Positions 22,525-35,822 of a stretch of DNA of 64,000 nucleotides are shown here, piece by piece. The first letter of the stretch is position 1. Every line of letters begins with the position of its first letter. The translations under genes and the position numbers were made by a program. Source of the DNA: Rhexocercosporidium sp. MPI-PUGE-AT-0058 (taxonomy: Eukaryota; Ascomycota; Leotiomycetes; Helotiales); assembly GCA_020746875.1 (NCBI GenBank), contig JAGTJL010000011.1, positions 1,984,001-2,048,000 on the forward strand. The letters run 5' to 3'. The notes under the pieces are model-generated. The model was given only the letters and a program-made list of their open reading frames with translations. It did no database searches and was not told the origin of the DNA.

Positions 22525-24020
22525 ATAAGGTTGGTGCGATGGGGTTGCACACACACACACCATTCTATTACGCCCAAGACAGGGTGCAAAACCCCAGGCA
22601 GCTATCGAAGACCTGCTAAGCATACACTAGAATTGTCCAAACTCGGTGCTAAGCCCTACACAATCAAACCCGTAGCGATCCAATGTCTGTTCGCTATAGC
22701 AATAGGCTAGAATAGATAGCGTTAGTTGTACGAATGCAATGGCGACGATCGTAACTTGGCGAGCTCCCGTCAATATACAGGACACCCCGAATCCGTTGCC
22801 TTGTGGGCGGCGCTCTTTCCACCACACGCCGCGCACTTAAAGGTCGTCGAGATGCATGTCGATGCCGCGTGCCCCTGGAGTGCACACTGTCCACAGACTG
22901 GAGCTTGGCAACGGTAATGTGGGTGGCCATAAAGGTGACAGCGATAGCATCGCGCAGGTTGACGGCCTATGACGAATGGGCGAGTGTATGCACACTCTCT
23001 CCGTTGACCATAGTAACAGTCATCCCCGCAGGAGTCTGTCAACCTCCTCCTTGGTATCTAGATATACCACCATCGAGCGATACTCCTTATCCACAGACAC
23101 ATTCCCGAGCCACCGCATCTTATGAACTTTGACCCCATTCAACCGGGCGAAGAGAATACAGCCACCTCGTCCGTGGTCACCTTGTGATATACCCTATCGA
23201 CCCTCATGGATACCACTGCTCTCCATATAGCGTTCCTCTATCAAAGTGTGTTCTGAGCCAAGTGTCGTCCCTCTGTACCTTATCGACATCATCGCCATGA
23301 AAGAGAAGCGGATAACGACCGTTCCCCTTTGAATTGACTCCCAAACAGGTTATACCCTTCCCTTTAAGGGCATCGTTCACCCGCCTGCGCACCGTCCCCG
23401 CGTTCCCTTCCTTGATCTCCGGGATAGCAACTCGGCTCAGGTCGAGTCTAATACCTGGAATCTATCCAGGAGCGATAGACTGCGGTAGAGATGAAGGAGG
23501 CGATAGTGGTAAAGGGGCATTGGCAGTGGGAGTTGTGCCAATCCTAGGGAAAAGCTAGTTTCGTATAAGCCTCTCTAAGGCCTCGATGCGCTTCTCTGCC
23601 TTCTCTGCCCGCTGTCCCACGCTGGCAAGAGCAGTCTCCACGCGCGTAAGGAGGTCCCTAACTTGCATCCACTCATCGGAACTTGACATTGCTAATGCTG
23701 GCCTGGGTATCGTAGCTTTGGTTGAGTTCGTTCGCTTCGCTCGTGGTGGTGAGTTGGGTTCGAACGGTTGCGTACACTTCAGAGGGCGCCCGCGGGCGCT
23801 CGTAGTCTCGACAGCAATCGACCCATCATCATTCGATTCGCTCAGCAATTCAAACGAATTGCTGTTCTTCGGCATTTTCCCTCTTGAAACCCGATGGGGT
23901 TGCAGGCGGTGCAGGGGCCGGGCCTTTTGCTGAAAGCGGTATGGTAAGTAAGATAACGACTTCGGGTCAAATAGCGGCGGAAACCTTCCCTTCGTTTTTC
24001 ACGATATGCGTTCTACACGT
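22525..24020 (-). mobile_element. Degraded LINE ORF1 (gag-like) fragment
   Basis: The minus strand holds the 5' half of a Tad-like LINE. ORF1 starts at 23875 (106 clean codons, with an N-terminal serine- and proline-rich part and a coiled coil near the end) and continues in shifting frames: a LYGEQWYP segment near 23210 and a zinc-knuckle region at 23042-22770 with RCYRCHLYGHPHYRC, CGQCALQGHAASTC and KCAACGGK. Stops and frameshifts separate the pieces. ORF2 is absent. Boundaries are approximate. It fills the gap between the MFS gene and paralog 2. Confidence 0.75.
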
Positions 24021-24367
24021 TATTGGTGGCGACAAATTTAAGCGCCAGGTGCGAAATTCTCATGTCATTCGCACCAACTTCTCCGCATAAGCCCTCGTAT
24101 TCTTCTTGGCACGCTTCGAACGGGCTTCCATTGTTGAGAGAGGTTGGAGGTTGGAACGGTGTGGGGGAGTGCCAAATTTACCTCAAGATTGCATGTCGAG
24201 CCGACGAGGTGGGCAAAAGCGACTTGGAGCACCATCTCACTCGCCATAGAGCGGTAGCGATCCCTTCGCGAAAGGTAGCTAGGAGACGGCTGGGCCAGGA
24301 GAGTCTCTGCATCCGCAGTAGCTTCTAATGTCATTTGCCTCGCACTGTTCACGCCAAAGGGATAGAT

Positions 24368-26188
24368 ATGGATAATCCTTTCGAATTTGTCAACGTCGTT
24401 ACTTCCAGCGGGCCGCCGACCAAGAATGACATAGCATCAAGGTCAAAGATCAAAGCCCACGTCATGAGGCAAGTTCACCAGAGGCGGCGAGATGCTAACA
24501 ACAAATCCAAGGCGCTGCCTAACGCCAGTTCGCGCCGAACCATCGAGTTTCGCCCCTGCAAGAATCATGATACTTCGCGGGCGAAAAATGTAGCAAAGTC
24601 GACTCCGTTACAGTCGCGGGATGGCTCTCCTGAATCAAGCTCTTCGAGCGACAGTTCAAGAGAATCATCCCCTATCCATCCTGACAAGGGTCCCAACCAA
24701 TCTGAGCAAACTGAACCACGGCACGATCGTTCTCTGAATTTCTGCCCACAATGCGGCATACTGGAAATTACTTCTCCCGAATCCAACGTAACGCAAACTT
24801 TCAGCCCATTCCCTACCATGCCCGAACCTACACAGGGCTCTCCCTCGTTGGTTCCTCTTTCGCCACTGCCTGTACAATTTACAAGTTTCATGCATGAGAT
24901 GTTTCACCATTGTGAGTACTCTCACGTTGAGGGCGTAAGGGAATTTCTATTAACTCTCTATTAGTTCTTCATGTTCAGATGCCAACAACGAACCCTGCTA
25001 TCTACAATAATCGAAAAGTACAGCCCCTACACCTATATAACACGCGGTTGCTCTTGACAGATCCTGCCGCAATCTATTGCATTGTTGCCATGTCAAAAAT
25101 CCATCACTCTATATTGATGGCTAAGGCCAAAAACATGGATATGTCTACCCAGGGACTGGCACAAGCAAATACATTCTTATTTGAGGGAATACGACTTCTC
25201 CAACCTAAGATTCATGATGCACAAGAATCAGTGAGTGATGTTACGGTATTTGTCACTTCGAGCCTAGCCACAGCTGTGGGAATTTTGGCAGATAAGGCCG
25301 CGCTGGCAGCTCACCACAAAGGCATGATCAGAATGGTTGAGCTCAGAGGTGGAATTGATACCCTGCCGAGGTCTATAGCACATCATGTCTCTCGGTAAGT
25401 GTGGCCCCTTTGTAGTTTGACTATCGGTCTTCGACAATATCTCGTCTCCTAAAGCACACTCCTCTCTAACTCCTGACACTAGCATCGACTCAGCCGCTGC
25501 TTGGATCTTCAAAACCAAGCCCGGACTCAGCAAACCTATGTCTCGATTCCGAAATGTCTCCTCCCAGAATCTTATACTCCGCTCCCTTGTCCTCCACCCC
25601 CCGTTCACACACACAAGGCTCGAAGAGTTCTGCTATGCGCCTTTGTTTTCTATAGCAAGCGATCTGCGACATCTCACTAACCTTCTGGAACTGCATGACC
25701 GTGACCCTGACCGAATGGGGATTGACGAATGTGAATATTTCGAGGATACATTCGCAGCCACCCAATACGCAATAGTCTCATATCCCCATCCCGAAAATAT
25801 GTTAATTCAAGACACTGCGGTATACCGCCAGGAGTGTTTCCGCCGCGCAGCTTTCTTATACTTCAACACAGCTCTTCGTTTACCCCCGTCTGTGGCCATG
25901 ATCAAGACGATAACAAGTGCATTGATTGAAGCCCTCCAAGAGTCGGAGTTATCTAGCCTCTGGCAACCTTACCCGGACATATTACTTTGGGTGCTGTTTA
26001 TGGGGCATTGCGGAGCTTCCGATCCTTTCGACGAAGGCTGGTTTGTGCAAGAGATCAAAAGATTGGCTAGATTTTTGCAGTTGAGCAACGCGGAGGAGAT
26101 GGAAAACTTGATGCTAGAAATTTTATATCGAAACACAGTGTATCAAAAAGGGATGCGGGAGCTTTGGGATGACCTCGAGAAATTCTAA
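24368..26188 (+). CDS. Fungal-specific transcription-factor-domain protein, paralog 2
   Basis: Predicted 559-residue relative of the protein at 17762-19529. Exons 24368-24911, 24965-25394 and 25483-26188; phases close. The acceptor at 24964 was chosen over the one at 24978 because only it keeps the frame. Shared hallmarks: FVNVV..SGPP, RSKIKAHVMRQVHQRRR, MPTTNPAIYN, LTDPAAIYCIVAMS, MIRMVELRGGIDTL and AWIFKTKP. The C-terminal part is helical with GHCGASDPFDEGWFVQEI. It contains a serine-rich linker (residues about 80-115). The start ATG at 24368 lies just inside a longer open frame. Function is probably regulatory, but no DNA-binding domain can be seen. Confidence 0.85.
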
Positions 26189-28060
26189 GAATTTGAAAAC
26201 TAACTGTGTGGACGCTGCCTGGTTTCGAGGCGAGATGATCCCGATCCCATATTGGCGAAGGGAACCAACGGGTTAGAGGCAGCAAGCGAGAACAGATGGC
26301 AGCCCAGTATAGAACACCAGAAAAGTTCTCGTAGCGGAGTAGAGTCAAGAGAATCGACACTGGAGCAAGGGGGGAGGTTGAAGGAGGATGGTTGATGAAG
26401 GGGGAGAGTTAATGAAAGAGGATGGTTAGAGAAGGAGAAAGACAGACCGGGGCCAACTTATAGAACAGCTATTCCTCGAAGCTCGCCTACCCTGAACGGA
26501 TTCGTATCTGCACCCTAGACGAATTCTCCCGAGAGCTGAGGTAGTCTGCCTTGGTCGACATGATCCTACATCCAAAAACCATACAAAAGGCCAACGGTGG
26601 GTCCCTTAGACATTTAGCCAATAAATACTATCTCTCGAACCCTACACGCATTATTCCGCCTATCTAGGGGTGCATCTAGTGTTCATGCCAGTGCATGGTG
26701 GCCAATTCTGCCTTAGTATAAGCTGGTATTAGCTGTGGTTCTCGCCATTAGGTAGGATCGGACGTCGCCGGAAGCAGCCTCCTTTAGCATTAAGATATAT
26801 GAACTACTTGAGGGAGTTATTCCTATTATCAAGTGATAAGCAAAGCAGCAAGTCTAATATTTATGTCGTCTGCGACACTTCGAATTCGCGAGCCTAGAGA
26901 GGGATACCATGTGACAACAGAGGACTAAGCAATTCTAGCATATGCCGAATGGAGGTCGATGCCAGCATGTGTCTATAATTGCACGGGTTTCTGTCATCGC
27001 TTTTATCTTCTAATCAGCCACGGGTTGTCGAACCTTTCCAGGCTGTTGCCCACCTCTATAACTGGTAGCTGACCAAGCGGGCGGTCCGGCATGGAGGATA
27101 TATCCAGGGCAGCCGAACCCCGAGGAGTTAGTTTTCCCAGGGTGAGGGTTTAGTCATGGATAATGAAGCTTGTAGATACGTTGTAATACCAAAGTCTCTC
27201 GCTGATCATCCTTCCGTGGATACAGCGCTTCTAGAGTACTACCTCGAGTCTACTGGAACGGCGACGGCAGAGCATTCTGTATGGCAATGCCGCGCAGAAT
27301 CCATGGGACTACACACGAGTCACGAACGCAATATCTGCTGCTCCGCGCTAGAAGATGGACTCGCTATTGAACGGCTACGGTGGGGTTTCTGGGGATTGCT
27401 GTGATGCAGGAGAGGTTTTCACATCCTGTGCTACGCCGACAGCGCCCAATTTTCTGCCGGGGCACGTAAGCAAGCACACCAGGAGGATGAGCTGAAGGAT
27501 GGAAGTCATGCGGTGCCGTTGGGCCTCCTGGGTGGCTTGCACTAAATGCCCTCGCAAGTAAGTACATAAGAAGTGCTCCTTGCTAGCTACTGCACCCACT
27601 CTGTCTCTCGATTAAGGCTATCCTATCGGATTTCTCCGCGTTCACGCCAGTCAAGTCTTCTTAGCTAACATCCAAGTAGAGGCAGCCAACAGGCTTTAGT
27701 GGTGATACGACGCCCATCGCATCTGGTGCCACCTTTCGAAGCCATTCAGATACAGAAGCCCATGAGCGTTCATTCTAAACCCCCCACGCTGCCATTTCAT
27801 GGTCCTCGCTGCCGAAGTTCTTCGTAAAATACAGGATGAGTCGATATCTGCCCCGGGGAGCACCAAGAGCTGGTAGCGAGCTGGTAGTGAGCTCATCACA
27901 TGGACTGGGACAAGCTATCGCATACTGTCACTTTCACGATGCGCTTTGGGAGGAGGTAGGGGGTTGAGAGGCCTGGATATTCGCAAATAAGGATCCTCTG
28001 CTGGCCACGGTGGCCTCCTTGCCTAACTTAAGATATTTTTAGTATACAAGTGGGTTATGG
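26189..28060. other. Unassigned normal-composition region
   Basis: Several open frames of 60-97 codons occur (for example 27156-27404 plus, 27696-27899 minus) but none shows a recognisable domain, a good start or convincing codon use. It may be decayed gene or transposon sequence. A purine-rich imperfect repeat (AGAGAAGGAGA-type) lies near 26370-26445. Confidence 0.35.
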
Positions 28061-29800
28061 TTGCGACATTGCTAATAGTATTATAATATTAATTATTACT
28101 TTTTATTTAAAAAGCGTTATTAATACACTTAAATAAATTACTATATAAGCCCTTACTGGCTGCTTTAAAGCCTGGGGAGTAGTAGCGGCACGGCGAGGGG
28201 CGGGGCGGCGGGAACGAGAGCAGCCGAAAGTTTTGCTTTAGTAGCGAATTTCTTCTTATTATTAAAAATAGCTTTAACTTATTATAAGTTAGCGGTTGTT
28301 CTTTAATTAATTAATTTTAATTAATCGATCTCCGATTAGTAAATCGAAATTAATAAATCGAGAATCGAGTAATTTACTTTATTTTAATAAGTAAATCGTC
28401 GTTTTGTCAGAACGATTCTGGCGGAGCGCTTAAAGATACTTATAATATCGAAAGGAGTAATTAATTGGTTAATTAATTAATAATTTAATTAAGTGATAGA
28501 TCGAGAATAATCGATCTATGAATTGTCGAGTATTTATAATAAAAAAAGAGATTTAGTATGAATGATGATTCTATTATACGGGGGATTTCTAGGTCTATAT
28601 AACTACTCTAGCAAATCACGTATATATTCGCTTGTATAGCTTAATTAAATATTTGTTTACGAGCTTACGAGTTGACGTAAACTCTTACCGGAAGCTTAAA
28701 GCTTCCGAGGTTCAAAGCACGGAAGCCGGAGCTTTATGCAAAGGTAGTTAAGTATGGAAAGGTATGCTTAATATAATCTTATAAGCGCGTTATATTTGGA
28801 CTTGCTGTTTTTATTAAAGCTTTATATGCGAGAGGCTTTTTTTCCTCTATTCTTTTTCGGATAGTTTTAAAATTAAATCGGAGCTATTATTTAAAAAGAG
28901 TTTTAAGAAGATATAATCGCGGAATCTTTAAGGATAATACGACGCGCAATAATAAATAATTATTATTCTTATATTATAAGAGTAATAAGCGCGGCAAGTA
29001 ATACGGTACTAATACTGCTTCGACGTACTTTTTTTTTTAAAAAAAAGCAAAGGGATTTACGGCTTATAAGCGTTTAAAGAAAAATAAGAATATATTCGTT
29101 ATCTTACGATATATATATAATATTTATTTTAATTTATATTAATATCGAATCGAATTCGAAGTAGAATTTGATTTATTATTTTAAATTAAGCTAAGTTATT
29201 TACATTTGGATTACTTAACGGGAGTCGAAGAGAATAAAATAAATATTAATACTTTTACTAATAAAAAAAGTCTTTAATAATATAACGGCGCAAATAAGTT
29301 CTTATTATATTATTATTAATAAAAGACTAAAAACGTAAAAGGAAAGGAATCGTAAGAATGCCCGAGTATAAATATATATAAAAGAGGCGCTAATACGGAG
29401 AGCCGCGCTAAGCTAAGCGAAGCTAGCCGGCTAGCGTAAGGCTCTACGACGTACTGCGACAAAAACATTCCCGATGCGGCCTAGCATCTGCAACCTCGGT
29501 TGCCTAACTCAGGTGGTTACCATATGACCAACACGTGATCTAGTGGATCGTCACACTGAGGTCTCGGCAAAATCCGTAATAAACCCCGAAGCTTACGTAG
29601 AGCCGTTTATAAGGATTTTAGCGAAGCGGCAGAGGCCGGATTAAAATTAACATATATAATATAAGTAAGTAATATAAGTAAATAGAAACAAAATATCTTA
29701 TAAATTATTATAAATTATTATAAATAAAAGCTAAAAACAATTTAAAGCTAGATTTTAAGTTATTAATAAAAAGTTTTAATTACAAGACCTCGTTTCCTAC
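28061..29800. repeat. AT-rich, RIP-like block 3
   Basis: Degraded repeat sequence. It includes the minus-oriented LTR A copy at about 28540-28784, a short GC patch near 28190-28230 and a GC-richer patch at 29390-29610 with the perfect palindrome GCTAGCCGGCTAGC. No transposase can be read with confidence. Confidence 0.7.
28540..28784 (-). mobile_element. LTR family A, copy 2 (RIP-damaged)
   Basis: The reverse complement matches copy 1: TATAAGATTATATTAAGC, then CTTTGCATAAAGCTCCGGC, TTATATAGACCTAG and an AATCTCTTTTTT end. No target duplication can be seen and the 3' terminus is blurred by mutation. Confidence 0.7.
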
Positions 29801-31180
29801 ATAGAGCCTTGTCAGTCAAGCACTCTCAGAGGCTCTTTTCAACGGACAAAGACATCTAAAGTTGAAATCAACAATGGAAATGCATCGGAGAGATTACCTC
29901 CTATTCGAAAGAATTTTCGAAGAGAGGTGCATGAGTACTGCTCCACAATCTATACTCGAGATTGATTTTGGGAGGCAGTTGGATCGCTTCACGTGGCTTG
30001 ACTACTGGAAAGTAGCGCGCCCGGTTGTTGAAACGCTTGTCAGAAATTGTTAGTATTACTCCGGTATCATTAATTATGCCTAATATGATTACAGCAATAA
30101 TCAGCCTCGCCAATCTGAGTGTGTCAAATCACTCTCAGTCGGACATAGAAACTCGATGTGTTGAGGGGCAAGAAACAACAGACGAGAAGGATAATGGCGT
30201 ACCTAGAAAAGCCTTGCTGAGCAAACTCATTTCGAGTTTGATTTATGTTTTTGTCTTAGCTTGAAATCTTCTTTTAAACATCAATGGGTGACGGACGGAC
30301 GGTCTGTCAGGAAATGAGTAGGTGACATACCACCAAGACATTCATTCCGTTGAAGCGTTGGTACGCCGTTGAATAAAATGTACGATCTGCTTTCAAAATA
30401 CATAATTCAGTGTCTCGTAGAAAGATTTCCTATCACCCTTCCCTATCCCAAAGCTCGGGTCCAAATTCTGTCATCAATAACCACCATCCCAGCATTCGGA
30501 AGTCTATCACGTAATTATTCACTAATCACTGTCTGGCGGGTCCCAAGCTGACAAGCTGGATAATCCCCTGCTCTGCTCCCTCCATCCACCGTACCCCACG
30601 GTTTGGGGAAGTTGTTTGCGCAGAGTTGAGAGTCCGTACGGTGTGTATGGCCACACCCAGAATATTGTAGGTAACGTGGTTGCACATATCCTTTGAAGTA
30701 TCAGAGTAGAGGAGAGAATCATGCCACTTACTTATAGCTTAATTATGCGTCTAATGTTCAATTGTGTTCTTGTGTAGAGTTTAGTGTAGGAAGGTGATTT
30801 GAACGTTAGTGCAAGCACTGAATTCAGGAATTTGAAGAGATATATAAAACAAAATGGGGCATTGGGTTGATAAAGTCCGTTGCCTAGAGAAAGAACGGCC
30901 TAGCGACCTCCGAGCCAATAATCAGTACTCCGTTGTTGCCACGGAACTGATGTCTGTGTGATAGATAGAGCATTCACACATATGGTCTGTCGTGTCCCAC
31001 CAGCAAGCAGGGTTGGTTGGACTTCTCGCATTCACATTCTATGAAGAAAATATTTCTGGCCCCTGCTGGTACTCGGTGAGAAAGTAGAAGGCAGGTTCTG
31101 CCGCTTAACAAACGGTGCTTTTGCTTCTCTTACTCACCGTGTCGCTCCAGCAAGCGAATCATCTTTAATTCTCAATCCTG
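29801..31180. other. Unassigned region
   Basis: A plus-strand frame at 29877-30050 (ATG at 29874 or 29880) encodes about 58 residues rich in charged and aromatic amino acids, without a recognisable domain; it may be an exon fragment. The rest shows no supported gene. Leader sequence of the kinase pseudogene may lie in 31000-31180. Confidence 0.3.
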
Positions 31181-31182
31181 AC

Positions 31183-32628
31183 GTGCCAATTGAGGAAGAG
31201 GTGATCCCTGATTACAACCCTAAAAATTTCTATCCGGTAATCCAGGGGATATATTTCACGACAGATATAAGACTGTGGCAAAGGTTGGATGGGGCACTTG
31301 TTCGACCGTATGGCTTGCTCGAGATCTTAATCGGTATGCGCCAAGACCCCTTAGATTTATTTAGTAATCCTTTGACCCATCCACAGAGAGCGGCAGGCAG
31401 ACCGTTATGTCGTTCTGAAGGTCAACAACTGCGACTTTTCCTATAAGGAGTCAGCGGACGATTTGAAAACCTCTCAGCATCTGGCAGCGGCGAATCCTTT
31501 GCACAACGGCCATTCACTCGTGAGAACTGTCATAGACAGCTTCGCAGTCACAGGACCAAATGGAACGCACATAGTTTGGTTTATAAGCCAATGAGAGCAT
31601 CCCTCCGACTATTTCGGCGACATTTCACAGATTACAGATTTCCACTACCCCTTCTCAAGGGAGGATACTTACAAATGCTCTAGATGAGTCTCGATTATCT
31701 TCATTCGGAGTGTCAAATTATTCATACAGGTGGGTCTGATTCAATTTCTTAACGCCGGCTTATACCAAGGCTTACCTGACTATTCAAGACCTCAAATTCG
31801 ACAATATTTTAGTGGGATTTGAGGATCCTTCTGTGATTGAGGATTTTGTGCAAGGACAAGTTGAAAATCCTATGGCTCAAAAACTCGTGAACGGTCGATC
31901 GATCTATCAGTTACACAACAACTTTGGACCACTACGGTCACTATATATTCTGCCAAAAATAGCCGGCTTTGGTCTGGCGCAGCGAGGAGATAGCTCGCAA
32001 TTGCATCTACTTCCTATTCAACCCGATCACTACCGTGCTCCAGAGGTTGTCCTCGGCAGAGGATGGACATATAGTGCTGATATATGGAACCTTGGCGTTC
32101 TTGTGCGTCCCCAATCGTCTGACACGAGAGGGCGATGTTGCTGACAAGAGCATGATATAGATTTGGAATCTGCTAGAGAACAAAGACTTGTTTACAAGGG
32201 TCCATTCGGCCGAGGGGAAATACACTAGCCAAGCACATCTCGCAGAGATCATTGAATTGCTAGGTCCTCCTCCCAAAAATCTCATTGATCGGGAGAGAGA
32301 CGGACGCACACGAAAGTGGGGTCTTGATATTGAGAATGCCCAAGGCAAACTTTGCGACAGAGCTAGTACATATTATGGACGGCCATCCTTTGACTCTCAA
32401 GGTAAGATTCAGGAAAAAAGTCAGTGCCACCGCCAACTTGTAATTTCAGGTGAATTCATACACAAGGACCTAATTCCTAGCAATCTTCACTTAACGAACT
32501 CTGTTACTTCAATTCAAGGAGAAGAGAAGAATTTGTTTCTCCTCTTCGCACGCAAGATGCTGCAATGGTTGCCCGAAGATAGAAAGGCCGCTAGGGAGTT
32601 GCTTGAAGAGCCATGGCTTAATGTGTAA
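31183..32628 (+). pseudogene. SRPK-like protein kinase pseudogene
   Basis: The order of motifs is that of SR-protein kinases: NPKNFYPV, a glycine-rich loop KVGWGTCSTVWLARD (31277-31321), a VVLKV lysine, HSECQIIHTDLKFDNILV (catalytic loop), IAGFGLAQ in place of DFG, YRAPEVVLGRGW and SADIWNLG, ending LEEPWLNV. Introns remain recognisable (for example 32107-32160 and 32402-32450). Damage: a one-base loss between FYPV and the glycine loop near 31240, another frame change near 31570, and an in-frame TAG before MSLDYLHSEC near 31681. The metal-binding aspartate of DFG is glycine. Each defect alone would end activity. It is a dead member of a family that is expanded in many ascomycetes. Confidence 0.85.
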
Positions 32629-33428
32629 TTCAAAGGAGTGACGTGTGGTCTATATATAAAGACTAAGTGAATTATCCTTAATTGGTCAAATATCTCTTCG
32701 TGATATACTCACCAGTCCCAACGCTGCTCACCGAGAGATTCTAATGATACTTATCCCAGTGCCTGACCATTGGCGAGCTGCGCTTTGCAGAAATACCAAG
32801 CCACAACTGGGCAAGAAAATACTTCCGGGCTCGCAATCCTGTTCTACTTTGCTAAAACGTTGCGAAGTTCCGAAGATACTCTCCTTGTGGCCAGATTCGA
32901 TTGGTTAACTAGCACTTTTCCAAAGGTCTATCGACGCTGTAATGCGACGATTCAGTAAACCATGGTAATGGAGCCTAATTGTAGTTATACCATTAATCTA
33001 CTCACTAATATAGTACGTGGTGAACGGAGTACGAGAGGAGGCGCAAGCAGTGAGTTGAGTGAGTGAGTGAGTGTCCTACGAATTGATTCGGGGCTGAGCC
33101 GAGCCGAGCCGAGCAACGTCACCGTCGCCTCTCCGTCGCAAGCTCAAGGAAACACCAGCACCGCGGCTCCGGACCAACCAAGCTGCGCCCACCTCGTACA
33201 ACACTGCGACGCGACAACCTCATTCTTCCACTCACGTTCGAGTCTTACCCCAAAACCTTAGCTGCACGATTCATCTACGGCATCTCGCAATCGATTCGCA
33301 TTTACCAAGTGCGCCTGTCAGTCAGGAACCCTCCGTGTCGTGCTGTGCCAGGTCATCTATCTGTCTTCCTTCTCGTGTTTACCACAGAGCCTCCTCTCAC
33401 TCACCACTTCTCCGTACTTTCCTCGACC
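32629..33428. other. Intergenic plus 5' leader of the RhoGAP gene
   Basis: No separate gene is supported. A GAGT tandem lies at about 33054-33072 and a CCGAG tandem (GCCGAGCCGAGCCGAG) near 33097-33112. The last 300 bases are probably promoter and 5' untranslated leader. Confidence 0.4.
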
Positions 33429-35822
33429 ATGGCCGACGACAATACCCCAGACAGATTGCTCTCCGAGCCTCCAGATTTCTCCAATCAACATCGCGAACGG
33501 ACTGGCAGCATGTCACTCGGAGCAGCTCCAAATGCCAATGGTGATGAGGTTTCCCCCCTCAATGGCGACTCGATCAACACATCTGCGCCCCCGCCCGTCC
33601 TCACCAACCCCAATGCGAAGGCAGTGCATGATGTGGTCAATTCTGAAATCGGAGTCTCGACCTTGCTAAATCGGTTGAAGCAGAGCATAGCATCAGCGAA
33701 GGTAGACAGCCCTCTTTGCCCATTGGAAGTACTTGGCACTGATACTCGTCTAGGAATTCGCTACCTTTCTCAAGAAACGCTCCACATTAGAAGAGGAGCA
33801 TTCAAACGGACTCAGGAAGCTATGCAAGATAACGGCGGACAATATCAGAAGACCAGAGCATCGACATGGCTCGTTCCTGCAGTCATACGAGGAGGTTACG
33901 AACATTCACGAGCGCATGTCGGACAATGGGGCACAATTCGCAACATCGCTGCACCAGATGCACGAAGACCTTCTTGAAATGGCAGCGAACATAGAACGTG
34001 GGCGGAAGCATTGGAAGACAACTGGTCTCACTGCAGAGCAAAGAGTGGCCGATGCGGAGGCAGCTATGAGAAAGTCCAAAGCCAAGTACGACTCGTTGGC
34101 AGAGGACTATGATCGAGCAAAGACTGGAGACCGTCAACAAAGCAAGAAATTTGGTCTGAAGGGCCCCAAGTCCGCGCAACAACATGAGGAAGATCTTCTT
34201 AGGAAGCTCCGTGCCGCAGACGAAGACTACGCTGCCAAAGTACAGGCAGCCCAAAGCCAAAAGTCCGACTTACTGTCCAAGACAAGACCCGACGCTGTCA
34301 AGGCCCTCGAGGATCTCATCAGGGAATGCGATTCGGCATTGACATTGCAGATGCAGAAGTTTGGTAAGTGATTTATCCGCATTTAGTGGTATCCTCTGAC
34401 TGGTACAGCTTCATTCAACGAAAAGCTTCTACTGAGTAACGGACTGAACGTCAGTCCTCTCAAGGGCAATGAGTCTGGAAACCAACCCCGCAGTCTCCGT
34501 GAAGCCGTGTATGCTATTGACAACGAGAAGGATCTGAGCAGCTACATCAGTAGTTTTGCTAATAAGGTCCCTGCCCGAAATTCAGAAATCAGATATGAGA
34601 AGAACCCTGTGAGTCTCACCGATCTCGTCTTTCTGCGAAGCTAACAATCGATAGGTATTGCATCCCCCTTCACATGCTCCACAGCCAACGGTTACCCCAT
34701 TACAGCGACAATCAGATCCTCAAACGTCGTCTTTTGGAAGCCGGCCGCAAGGACCACCACCGGCACTAAATACAGCACAATCGCCACAACAGGCACAGCA
34801 AATGAACCAGCCGTTCAGCCAACACACTCCGCCGGCTATACAACAGCACGAACGAAGCTTCAGCCAAGGCCCCTCGATGCAGCAATTTGGTGCCATGCAG
34901 GGCGGAAATCCCCCTCGTGGACCTGGACATGGAGCTTCCTACGGTTCTGGCTCAATCAGTGCCAGTGGGCCTCCCCAATTATCGACTCTTCCATTCCAGA
35001 ACGCACAGCCCCAGCCCCAGCCTCAGCAAGCCTTCCAACAACCTCCACAAGCAGCCCCGCCTCCAACCTCGTACTCACAACCCCCACCCACTCTCAGCGT
35101 TGTGAATCTGCCTCCATTGAAGCCAGTCTTTGGTTTAAGCCTGGAGCAGTTGTTCGAGAGAGATGGTTCAGCAGTACCCATGGTGGTTTACCAATGTATT
35201 CAAGCTGTCGATCTCTTCGGTTTGGAAGTTGAAGGTATATATCGTCTGTCGGGAACCTCATCTCACGTGAACAAAATCAAGGCAATGTTTGATAATGGTA
35301 AGTCTCCAGGCTTCACTGTCCCAATCTAGGCCCAACTAACCCGTGCGTAGATGCTTCGAAGGTCGACTTTCGTGATCCTGCGAACTTTTTTCACGATGTT
35401 AACAGTGTTGCTGGCCTGCTGAAGCAGTTCTTCCGTGATCTGCCCGACCCTCTACTGACAGCCGAGCATTACGCCGGGTTTATCGAATCTGCCAGTAAGT
35501 ATTCACCGAATATCCTCCCTGCTGTATCCAGCTGACATGCCTAGAACACGAAGACGATACCGTTCGTAGGGATTCATTGCACGCAATCATCAACAGTCTC
35601 CCAGATCCGAATTACGCAACTCTGAGGGCGTTGACGCTGCACCTCAACCGTGTACAGGAGAGTTCCCCGGTGAATCGCATGAACGCTAGCAATCTGGCTA
35701 TTGTGTTTGGGCCTACACTGATGGGTGCAAACACCGGACCGAATATCCAGGATGCAGGTTGGCAGGTTCGTGTCATCGACACAATACTGCAGAACACATA
35801 TCAGATATTTGACGACGACTGA
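33429..35822 (+). CDS. rgd1: Rgd1-type Rho GTPase-activating protein (F-BAR plus RhoGAP)
   Basis: Predicted 715-residue cytoplasmic/cortical protein that stimulates GTP hydrolysis by Rho-family GTPases (Rho3/Rho4 in yeast) and binds membrane through an F-BAR domain. Exons 33429-33701, 33754-34363, 34409-34608, 34655-35297, 35351-35494 and 35545-35822; all phases close. The FCH/F-BAR part covers about residues 60-350 (SEIGVSTLLNRLKQSIASAKEF, long coiled-coil helices). A Gln/Pro-rich linker follows. The RhoGAP domain fills roughly the last 190 residues: FGLSLEQLFERDG, GIYRLSGTSSHV with the arginine finger, KQFFRDLPDPLL and MNASNLAIVFGPTLM. The gene is complete and well conserved, part of a stable housekeeping island. 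Confidence 0.95.

Noticed and set aside
26189..28060. A gene suggested by the 82-codon frame at 27156-27404
   Set aside because: No domain, no introns connecting to neighbours, and similar frames occur on both strands.
31837..32144. Treating the open frames at 31812-32144 and 32188-32628 as a functional short kinase
   Set aside because: They are exons of one SRPK-like gene whose N-terminal half carries frameshifts and a stop.
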